From positions 62,001-126,000 of the forward strand of contig NZ_JACJRJ010000009.1 in the NCBI RefSeq assembly GCF_014697195.1: 64,000 nucleotides of DNA. Direction: 5' to 3'. A model generated the notes under the pieces. That model worked only from the letters and a program-made list of their open reading frames with translations, ran no database searches and was not told the origin of the DNA. Positions 28,398 to 34,942 of the stretch are shown in pieces. This stretch comes from Cylindrospermum sp. FACHB-282 (GTDB taxonomy: Bacteria; Cyanobacteriota; Cyanobacteriia; Cyanobacteriales; Nostocaceae). The stretch's first letter is position 1. Each line of letters starts with the position of its first letter. Position numbers and translations under genes: made by a program.

Positions 28398-29117
28398 TTA
28401 ACCCTGACTTTGCAATCTTTTCATTTCATATTGCACATCTAAAGCAATTTGCAGCGCCTCATTTAATAATCTTCCATGTTCAGTCGCCTGCTCATTAACT
28501 TGCATTGCTGTTAAAGTTGCTAAATTATTCACAAAAAGCTCGGTATTACTCAAAATAAAACTCTTATTTTCTCGCAAAATCTTTTCTGTTTTTAAAGCGC
28601 GAATTAAATCTACTCTAGTGAGCTTTAGAGCAGCGAGAACTCTATCTCTTTCCTGTATAGCTACATTTGGGTTGCCAGCTTCTTCTATTTGGTCATTAAT
28701 ATCTATTACTTTAATAACAGCATTATATCTATCAACATCATTTAGCAGAATTTGCAGAGAATTTGTCATATTAGATTTGAAAAATTTACGTCTACTCTTC
28801 CATACCAAATATAAGATAGTTTGTGTAACCCCACCAACCCACAGACCAAATATTATTAACAATAGCCAGGATGGAATTGTGATCCAGGTAGCAAATAGTT
28901 TGATAATTAACTCAAATAGTAGATAGGTAAAAGCAAATGTAGAAAATCCAATAAAAACTACAGTAGGACCTTCAGTACCTTTAACTTTTGCTATCAATCT
29001 TTTGCCAAACTTTTTCAGAGGATGAGTAATTATAATCAATTCATTATTCACAGGCAAATTAGTCAATTGTTGCAGTTCCTTTTGACTAATCTCCAAACCT
29101 TGTAAATCATCCCGCAC
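28398..29117 (-). CDS. Unknown two-helix membrane protein
   Basis: 239 residues starting at GTG 29117. Two transmembrane helices at about residues 50-72 and 79-105 (VVFIGFSTFAFTYLLFELII; LLLIIFGLWVGGVTQTILYL) are followed by a basic stretch and a long charged helical cytoplasmic domain with coiled-coil character. No family recognised. The reading frame stays open for 21 codons before the GTG (ending KDWEAV), with no ATG, GTG or TTG. The true start may therefore be a rarer codon, or the 5' end may have been altered. Confidence 0.6.
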   Translation of the reverse strand: MRDDLQGLEISQKELQQLTNLPVNNELIIITHPLKKFGKRLIAKVKGTEGPTVVFIGFSTFAFTYLLFELIIKLFATWITIPSWLLLIIFGLWVGGVTQTILYLVWKSRRKFFKSNMTNSLQILLNDVDRYNAVIKVIDINDQIEEAGNPNVAIQERDRVLAALKLTRVDLIRALKTEKILRENKSFILSNTELFVNNLATLTAMQVNEQATEHGRLLNEALQIALDVQYEMKRLQSQG

Positions 29118-29462
29118 AGCTTCCCAATCCTTGCCAGAATAGTAATTTAATATAATATAACAATCTACTTTATCAAATTGTGTTCAAGCTGGCATTTTAT
29201 TCAAACTTTTTCTAGATATAAAATGTTATTTTTGTAGAATCTGCTACTTTTATCTGCGGATAACTAGTTATAGGTTAATGCTAGAGAGAGATGACAGCCA
29301 ATCAAGTAGCCTGTAAATGTAAATAAACCCACCCGCACCTGCTTTGCTCTATAATTGCCAAATAAAGGCTCTCTGTAGAGACAGGGCTAAATAACTATTC
29401 TAGCCAGGGGAACGTCTAGCAGCAACACTTAGGTTGAGAATAACTTCAAGCCTCTGGGTTAA
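29118..29462. other. 345-bp spacer, no gene seen
   Basis: AT-rich. No ORF, no strong palindrome. Its right part, before the Uma2 stop codon, contains a GC-richer stretch (about 29380-29420) without recognisable signal. Confidence 0.4.
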
Positions 29463-30056
29463 CTACTGGCGAATTCCTTTAAGAAATACTGTTCTAGCCT
29501 CAATTATGGATGGTATTAAAACACAACTAGCTAATAAAGATACATCTAACTCTGGGAGCAATTCACTTTGAGTAATTTGCTCATAGTTATCATTTGTGAG
29601 GCGATATAGAGATAACTGATTATTTTCCCAAAACCAGACTTCAGTAATTTTAAAGCGCTTGTATTTCTCTAATTTATCAATGCTGCCACTGGTAATATTA
29701 ACTTCAATTGCTAAATCTGGATTTTCTTTCTTTTCGCCGATATAATAAGATTCATCAGGTTCAAAGGAAGCACCCTTTTCTTTAGCGCGACGGGTGGCGC
29801 TACCTACGGGGATAAAGTTTATACCTTTTTCAAAAAAGAAGGCTTCTAGCAAGATAGCCAAAATAGTTTTAATAATTTCATGTTGTTCACCAAGAGTCAT
29901 AAGTTCTACACACCCATCAAGATAAGTTATCCGTAAACCTGGTGATTGTGCCATTAAGACTTCTATTTTCTCAAATTCTTCCCAAGTGTAATCACCGGGT
30001 AGGAGAAACCGCTGTTCTGGGATTGTGGTAATCTGATCTAAAGTTTGTAAAATCAT
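29463..30056 (-). CDS. Uma2 family endonuclease-like protein (DUF820)
   Basis: 197 residues. Family signs are YTWEEFEKIEVLMAQSPGLR near the N-terminus, FEPDESYYIGEKKENPDLAIEVN with the acidic residues, and SIDKLEKYKRFKITEVWFWEN with the lysine and the VW(F/V)W strand. It belongs to a different subgroup from the copy at 180-797. A role as nuclease is inferred from the fold. Confidence 0.82.
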   Translation of the reverse strand: MILQTLDQITTIPEQRFLLPGDYTWEEFEKIEVLMAQSPGLRITYLDGCVELMTLGEQHEIIKTILAILLEAFFFEKGINFIPVGSATRRAKEKGASFEPDESYYIGEKKENPDLAIEVNITSGSIDKLEKYKRFKITEVWFWENNQLSLYRLTNDNYEQITQSELLPELDVSLLASCVLIPSIIEARTVFLKGIRQ

Positions 30057-30081
30057 AGCTAAGTGATTGATTCCTACATCA

Positions 30082-30339
30082 TCAATATAGCGCTTTCATC
30101 TGGATGAATACAGAATAGCCACCTACCGCAAACATGAAGAGGATGGCGACAGAAAAGACTACTACATCCCTGACAATAAATAAAATCCAATCTTTTCTCA
30201 GTTCCTGTTTAGCCTTGAGTTCCCGTAGCTGGCGTTCAAGTTCGGCGTCTGCTTGTGTGTGTAATTTTACTGGTAACAGAACTAGTGGCTTGTCGCCTTT
30301 GTTGGCGATTATCTGGGATAAATCTTTTACATCTGCCAT
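30082..30339 (-). CDS. Small single-helix membrane protein
   Basis: About 85 residues from the ATG at 30339 (ADVKDLSQIIANKGDKPL). A charged helix (AELERQLRELKAKQELRKD) leads into one C-terminal transmembrane segment (WILFIVRDVVVFSVAILFMF). It begins 4 nt after the stop of the upstream RHH-like gene, so the two are translationally linked. Function unknown. The pairing of a small DNA-binding-like protein and a small membrane protein could be a regulatory pair or a type II-like module; this is speculative. Confidence 0.6.
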   Translation of the reverse strand: MADVKDLSQIIANKGDKPLVLLPVKLHTQADAELERQLRELKAKQELRKDWILFIVRDVVVFSVAILFMFAVGGYSVFIQMKALY

Positions 30340-30343
30340 GCTG

Positions 30344-30571
30344 CTAAATACCAACAACTTCCGCCTCAAGTTTTTGGTTCTCGTCTGCAATCCAGATATG
30401 CTTGCCATTTTGCTTGGCTTCGACTGCTAACTCCATGAGTGCGATCGCTTTTAACAGTACATCAGCATTGTCTCCGTTAATCTGTTGTGCCAGATTATTT
30501 AACGTCTCGTAAAGTTCCGCTGACAAGTCCAGGTTTATTTGTGTGCGTTGCTTTTTCCGCTGTGCAGTCAT
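30344..30571 (-). CDS. Small ribbon-helix-helix-like protein
   Basis: 75 residues. KQRTQINLDLSAELYETLNN resembles the strand and first helix of ribbon-helix-helix (CopG/Arc) proteins, followed by a second helix (NADVLLKAIALMELAVEAKQ). It is likely a small DNA-binding protein or antitoxin. It lies directly upstream of, and nearly overlaps, the single-helix membrane protein gene at 30082-30339. Confidence 0.6.
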   Translation of the reverse strand: MTAQRKKQRTQINLDLSAELYETLNNLAQQINGDNADVLLKAIALMELAVEAKQNGKHIWIADENQKLEAEVVGI

Positions 30572-31087
30572 TTTTATGCCCTCAGAATGTCACTACTTCT
30601 ATTTTGCCCAAAATCACAGGCAATATCTCACAACAAGCCGCTTTGGGTTTACAGCTTACTGTTTTACTTTAGCTTATCAAGAAAATCTCTCCTTTGATAG
30701 ATGCAACTTGTTTGATTGTCATATAAATTTAATTGCTTCCTCAGTTGTGTGCTTGTTTTCTTAAACACAAAACTTTTCTCTAAATTTTTCCTGTGAATTA
30801 GTCTTTTTGTGCCGATTCATACTGAATTATTATTTCAAAAGCGATAAGCTAATTTGCTCGGTTAATATTTGCTTTATCCGCTAGCCTAACGACTAAAGTC
30901 GCGGCTAGATGAACAAAACCAGCCAACCCAGGTTTTAAAATACTGATTTTTTTTGCTTCGTTGTCCGTAGGGTGCGTTCCCTAACGCACAATTTATGCAA
31001 TCTATTAATTACATAATACCTGATGATATTAGAGTGGTTTAGCTGCTAGAAAGCGTTGTGATTCTGTTCTAATTGCACCTAATTTCT
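30572..31087. other. 516-bp repeat-containing spacer
   Basis: Contains two dispersed repeats. CTAACGACTAAAGTCGCGGC (30886-30905) matches the arm of the 12347-12463 element. At 30967-30989 a GTGCGTT-ccct-AACGCAC palindrome repeats the element at 10057-10090 in the opposite orientation. At about 31027-31087 a frame ending KPLGAIRTESQRFLAA-like residues on the minus strand may be a scrap of another gene fused to the dead parE. Confidence 0.6.
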
Positions 31088-31300
31088 TTACCCTTTGATA
31101 GATTGCTGTCGAATGTCTGCTAAATCGGGATGGGGGAATTGGCAAAGCTTTCCCATAGCTGGAGTTTTTGCTAATTGTTTAAATGTTGTTTATGCTGCTA
31201 TTAAAAAGCGGTCGGAAACGTCTAAACTATCTTCTGCTATATAGGTTGCTAAATCTATCAAGTCGCGGATAACTTGAGGTCTTTTTTTAATTGCAAACAT
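31088..31300 (-). pseudogene. ParE/RelE-type toxin pseudogene
   Basis: Starts at ATG 31300, 5 nt after the parD stop: FAIKKRPQVIRDLIDLATYI, then DVSDRFLIAA, then an in-frame TAA (31190-31192). Reading through, the ParE sequence continues TTFKQLAKTPAMGKLCQF and DLADIRQQSIKG before a second stop at 31088-31090. ParE proteins normally have EATF/ETTF at the position of the first stop, so a GAA to TAA change is likely. The last third of the toxin is missing. It must be inactive. Confidence 0.8.
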
Positions 31301-31305
31301 CACGG

Positions 31306-31569
31306 CTAAATTGAACCTTGACGTTTATTAATTCTTTCACTGACTGCTTGACGGATATCTTCCCAATCTTGAGAAGTCATTTCTGTTGCATTTCCAGAGT
31401 TTAATCCTTCCAGGAGCATAGTTTGTAGACGTTCATTTGCTCTCTGTTTTTGGTCTTGTCGCACTAATTCCCGAAAATATTCACTGACGCTGCTATAACC
31501 ACCTTGAGCTACCTGTTCTTCTATATAAGCTCGCATGGTGTCAGGTAAGGAAATATTCATACTTTTCAT
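31306..31569 (-). CDS. ParD-type antitoxin (orphaned)
   Basis: 87 residues. An RHH strand-helix (MNISLPDTMRAYIEEQVA) is followed by GGYSSVSEYFRELVRQDQKQ, the classical ParD core, and then a charged tail that would wrap the toxin. The toxin gene downstream is dead, so this is a solitary antitoxin. It may persist as a repressor or as protection against a related toxin. Confidence 0.85.
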   Translation of the reverse strand: MKSMNISLPDTMRAYIEEQVAQGGYSSVSEYFRELVRQDQKQRANERLQTMLLEGLNSGNATEMTSQDWEDIRQAVSERINKRQGSI

Positions 31570-31690
31570 GAGGGTTACTTCTTGAATCTGCTTTTCTATA
31601 TTATGGCAGTTCCTGTCATTTTATGCCATTGGAATGAAAGCAACTATTCAAAAAAGTTGCGTAGGGTGAGATGGTGGGACGGATATCAGC

Positions 31691-32107
31691 TTATTCAGAA
31701 AGCATTTTTAACAACTCTTCTGGCAACATTGCTGGTACTGAAGATGCTACAAAATCAGCTTTGTTTCGTGTTACAATTATTTCTAAACCTGTTGCCATTG
31801 CTGCTGCACTTGTCACGGCATCTTCAAAATCTTTAATTGGACTTTTTAAAGCTTGACGAATTACCTCATGTGTAACGCTGGCAATTTGAATATTTTGCAA
31901 TAAAGTTTCTATTAATTTACGTGCTGTCTCGCTACCAATTTGACGGCGTAAAATATAAAAAATATTTGTAACAGCGTGTCCTGAAACGAAGCCTTGTACT
32001 TGTTTTTGCATCACTGTATTTAATGCTCGTGCTGAAGCAACAACAAACGGTTGACGCTGTGCTAAGATATCAAGCAAAACATCGCTATCAAATAATACCC
32101 GTTTCAA
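31691..32107 (-). CDS. PIN-domain (VapC-like) toxin
   Basis: 138 residues. PIN ribonuclease acidic residues are seen in VLFDSDVLLDIL (D8, D10), the central Asn/Glu region (SGHAVTNIFYIL), KDFEDAVTSAAA and TRNKADF. It starts with TTG at 32107, where TTGA overlaps the antitoxin stop; no other start is better. The complete length and intact acidic residues suggest an active RNase held by the upstream gene product. Confidence 0.83.
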   Translation of the reverse strand: MKRVLFDSDVLLDILAQRQPFVVASARALNTVMQKQVQGFVSGHAVTNIFYILRRQIGSETARKLIETLLQNIQIASVTHEVIRQALKSPIKDFEDAVTSAAAMATGLEIIVTRNKADFVASSVPAMLPEELLKMLSE

Positions 32108-32352
32108 CTATATTTCTTCTCTAGGTAGTTAACATAACTTTCTTCTAGATTCTCTGATTCTAAGCGAATTACACCTATTAGGCTTTGAGTCCAGGGGTCA
32201 AGTTCAGATAAAGATTCTAGGTTTAAGTTAGGAGGAATAGAAGAGAGGGTTTCTTGTTGAATTGACGCTAGAACAGTTTGCACAAGGTGCCAGCGTTCTT
32301 TAATTGGTAATTTTAATACCTGTTCTTGCAATTCTTGTAATCTAATCATCAC
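32104..32352 (-). CDS. Antitoxin partner of the PIN toxin
   Basis: 82 residues: a helical N-terminal part (RLQELQEQVLKLPIKERWHL) and an acidic C-terminal tail (LESENLEESYVNYLEKKYS). The family is common in cyanobacteria before PIN genes, but I cannot name it with certainty. It is the first gene of the pair and translationally coupled to the toxin. Confidence 0.7.
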   Translation of the reverse strand: MMIRLQELQEQVLKLPIKERWHLVQTVLASIQQETLSSIPPNLNLESLSELDPWTQSLIGVIRLESENLEESYVNYLEKKYS

Positions 32353-32395
32353 TTTGCTGTTAAGTCTATCATTTATATCTTAACAGATCATTGTT

Positions 32396-32488
32396 ACATG
32401 ATGGCTGGTGATGAGAATATAGGGTTGGTTAGGTGCGTAGGGTGAGAAAATGTGAACAGATACAAATTTTTTGGGTTCTAATCTAGCG
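32396..32488 (+). repeat. Direct repeat copy A
   Basis: Runs from ACATGATGGCTGGTGATG to TTTTTGGGTT...AATCTAGCG. It matches 33614-33692 over nearly its whole length, with a few substitutions and a short insertion. The core TGTGAACAGATACA is identical in both. The two copies flank the block containing the orphan DUF2281 gene and the VapBC pair. Confidence 0.8.
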
Positions 32489-32549
32489 GTAGATGGTAAA
32501 ATATAAAAGCAGAAAAGTAAATATTAATTTCTCCTAGAGGACAAATAAA

Positions 32550-32798
32550 ATGACTATTGAAGAAATTATCATAGATAAAGTAAAAATCTTACCTCCTGAC
32601 AAGCAACAAGAAGCGTTAGATTTTGTAGAGTTTTTGTTAGCCAAAATGCAAAACCAAGGGTTGTATAATCAACCAAATAAATCAGGAATTTCCGCTTTAA
32701 GTCTTGCTCAAGAATACGTTGGTTGTGTTGAAGCAGCCAGTGATTTATCTACTAATAAAGATTATATGGACACACTGTTTTTAATTAGCTCAAAATAG
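32550..32798 (+). CDS. DUF2281-like small protein, probable orphan antitoxin
   Basis: 82 residues. TIEEIIIDKVKILPPDKQQE and ALDFVEFLLAKMQ match the DUF2281 pattern, seen in many cyanobacterial antitoxins. No toxin follows in the same direction. The next gene, a PIN toxin, is on the opposite strand and overlaps it tail-to-tail by 9 bp. Its own toxin was either lost or is encoded elsewhere. Confidence 0.7.
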   Translation: MTIEEIIIDKVKILPPDKQQEALDFVEFLLAKMQNQGLYNQPNKSGISALSLAQEYVGCVEAASDLSTNKDYMDTLFLISSK

Positions 32799-33203
32799 AA
32801 GATTTTCAAAAGGATAACTTTGCTTCCAACGATAGGTGTTGAAGTCACGTTGATCTACTGAAAAAATGCGTCCATGTCCTAAATGTTCTGCTAGGATTAC
32901 TAGGGAAGCATCAGCTAAATCCATTGGAAGATTAGCATATCTTTTCATTAATTCAATAATTCGAGAAGTATGGTGAGCTTCTAAATTAAAAATCGTAAAC
33001 AATTCTTGTTGCAGACTATTTAAAAAAGTAACTTGAGCTTCAACTCCCTTGCGAGTAAGCAAAAGATAACAGGTTTCTGTGACAACACACCATGTTGTAA
33101 TTAAAGGTTCATTGTATTGTTTTAAAGCTTGTTTTGCTATTTGGTGGTAGGTGTCTTTTTGATCAATAAGAGCTAACCAAAATCCTGTATCAACGATGAT
33201 CAT
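32790..33203 (-). CDS. PIN-domain (VapC-like) toxin
   Basis: About 137 residues from ATG 33203 (IIVDTGFWLALIDQKDTYHQ), which overlaps the antitoxin frame by 14 nt. PIN acidic residues are D4 in IVDTGFW, Glu in VVTETCYLLL, MDLADASLVILAE and FSVDQRDF. The ORF could extend 25 codons further upstream within the antitoxin gene, but those residues do not fit the family. The module looks complete. Confidence 0.85.
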   Translation of the reverse strand: MIIVDTGFWLALIDQKDTYHQIAKQALKQYNEPLITTWCVVTETCYLLLTRKGVEAQVTFLNSLQQELFTIFNLEAHHTSRIIELMKRYANLPMDLADASLVILAEHLGHGRIFSVDQRDFNTYRWKQSYPFENLLF

Positions 33204-33453
33204 ATTTATTCGGTAATGTATTAGATAAAACTTCTTTATATGTGGTTGATAAATTTTCTTCCACAGCACAACAACCAATTAATCCAATTTCATCAAACTT
33301 TTCATAGAGACTTTTTTCCTGACTATGATTTTCTGGCTCTCGTTGTGGATAACGCTTTTTGAGTAACTGAATAAAATCAAGTAGTAAGATTTGAGCTTCT
33401 TCTGGTAAGGTATCAATATCTCTAGATATTTCTTCAATTTTTATTACCATCAT
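33190..33453 (-). CDS. DUF2281 antitoxin of the PIN pair
   Basis: 87 residues. The N-terminal helical DUF2281 pattern (VIKIEEISRDIDTLPEEAQI, then LLLDFIQLLKKRY) is followed by a variable tail. It overlaps the downstream toxin start by 14 nt. It is a distant relative of the orphan at 32550-32798. Confidence 0.75.
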   Translation of the reverse strand: MMVIKIEEISRDIDTLPEEAQILLLDFIQLLKKRYPQREPENHSQEKSLYEKFDEIGLIGCCAVEENLSTTYKEVLSNTLPNKYDHR

Positions 33454-33613
33454 TAACTCCTCAATTGAGGATAATTTTTCAGTATGATCCTATTATAAAC
33501 TATGCAGTGATGGTAGGTAGGACGTTTGATTTAGTTCGGGTGATAATTCTCAGGTGAGGTGAATCTTTCCAGGTATATCTGTCATTGTTCTATTTCTATC
33601 TCATCTCTTATTT

Positions 33614-33692
33614 ACATGATAGCTGGTGATGGTTGGGTGGGTTGGGTGAGATGATGTGAACAGATACAGGGTTTTTGGGTTGTAATCTAGCG
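33614..33692 (+). repeat. Direct repeat copy B
   Basis: Second copy of the repeat at 32396-32488, same orientation, 1.1 kb away. It contains ACATGATAGCTGGTGATGG, TGTGAACAGATACA and TTTTTGGGTTGTAATCTAGC. It lies at the other edge of the VapBC/DUF2281 block. Confidence 0.8.
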
Positions 33693-33720
33693 TTATTAAT
33701 GGTGGGTTATGTTTTTTATT

Positions 33721-33801
33721 GTTGGGTTTCGTTCCTCAACCCAACCTACTTGCTTCCCCACAAAAATTGTTGGGTTTTGTTGCTAAACCCAACCTACTTG
33801 C
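33721..33801. repeat. Two tandem GTTGGGTTT-type palindromic repeats
   Basis: Two 33-nt copies (33721-33753 and 33769-33801), each with TTGGGTTT and an inverted AACCCAACCTACTTGC half. This is a widely scattered cyanobacterial intergenic repeat, and each copy folds into a hairpin. Together with copy B and AT-rich DNA it fills 33454-33839, where there is no gene. Confidence 0.75.
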
Positions 33802-33839
33802 TGAGGTATTATTATTTCGATTTTATAGTCTATATAAAT

Positions 33840-34796
33840 TTAATCCCAAAGCCACGCAATTAATCCTATTGCAGCACCAATTCCGCCACCAATAGCAGCA
33901 CCAGCTGGCCCAAATACCGAGCCAATGCCAGATCCTGCTATCGCTAAACCTGGAATAATTGAAGCATCAATTCTTTTCTTGACTTCCTTCTTCTGTTCTT
34001 GAGTAAGCTCGATGCGTGGTTTTTGAGGACTAGCCTGAGCAGAAGCATATGGTGTAGAATCTAGTTCAGATTTTTTCTTTCCCGACTGTGGCGATTTGAG
34101 GCTATCCGCCATAGCTAAAAAAAATGGTATAGTACCACGTTCGGATATTCTTGAAAATACTTTTGTGAAAAGTTCTCCAAGCCATTTTTCACCATCTGGA
34201 GTTATTTCGCTTCCAGTATCTACAGCAAGTGATGGAATTTCGTTTGCTACAACTAAGCCAACGTCTTCACACTTGGCTATCGCTTTGCGGATAAGCTCTG
34301 TTCTCTTCTTTAAGGCTTCTGGATACTTTACTGCACTAACAGAGTTAGCAAATGTAAAAATGATAATAGCGTGTTCCCATACTTTTGAACCGAATGCTTT
34401 TGAAATCAATTCAATAGCTTGAATCTCATCGCTCCTAACCCTTGTATCATTCAGAGGGCTAACAAACCACATTGAGTCAATCTGCGTTATTTTTGAACGC
34501 ATCAGGTCTAAATACTGCTGATCCCTTTCTGCTTCCTCAATGTCATCACATAGACCCGGAGTATCAATAACTTGAAACTTGATACCATCAAGTTCAGACT
34601 CATAAGATTCAACTCCCATTGTTGTTGCTTCATAGTCTCCAACTTCAGCAATCTGTTTCCCCATTAAGGCATTTACAGTACTAGATTTTCCAACTCCTGT
34701 ACGACCAATTAAAAGGAATACAAGCTTTTTTTCACGCGCCACTGGAAGTTTTGCTTGAAAAGCTTCAAGGAATTTTTGGGCTTGTTGTTCAATCAT
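33840..34796 (-). CDS. Era/50S-type GTPase with a glycine-rich hydrophobic C-terminus
   Basis: 318 residues. The P-loop is GRTGVGKSST (residues 31-40), switch I has a Thr in the YEATTMG context, and G3 is DTPGLCDD (78-85). A clear NKxD motif is not present; TFANS stands at about the G4 position. The C-terminal 45 residues (GLAIAGSGIGSVFGPAG and AAIGGGIGAAIGLIAWLW) are hydrophobic and glycine-rich, like a membrane-inserting or phage-holin-like tail. Its role is unknown; such GTPases occur in accessory regions and sometimes in defence loci. Confidence 0.75.
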   Translation of the reverse strand: MIEQQAQKFLEAFQAKLPVAREKKLVFLLIGRTGVGKSSTVNALMGKQIAEVGDYEATTMGVESYESELDGIKFQVIDTPGLCDDIEEAERDQQYLDLMRSKITQIDSMWFVSPLNDTRVRSDEIQAIELISKAFGSKVWEHAIIIFTFANSVSAVKYPEALKKRTELIRKAIAKCEDVGLVVANEIPSLAVDTGSEITPDGEKWLGELFTKVFSRISERGTIPFFLAMADSLKSPQSGKKKSELDSTPYASAQASPQKPRIELTQEQKKEVKKRIDASIIPGLAIAGSGIGSVFGPAGAAIGGGIGAAIGLIAWLWD

Positions 34797-34942
34797 GAAT
34801 ATTCTTTTTTGGTAGAGAAATTACACATAAATTCAAAAACTACTTCATTATTGCACTTCTAATTTAAAAAAATACCGCAAATACACGCAAGAAAACGCCA
34901 AATTACCTGCATTTATCTGCGTACATCTGCGGTTTAAAAAAC

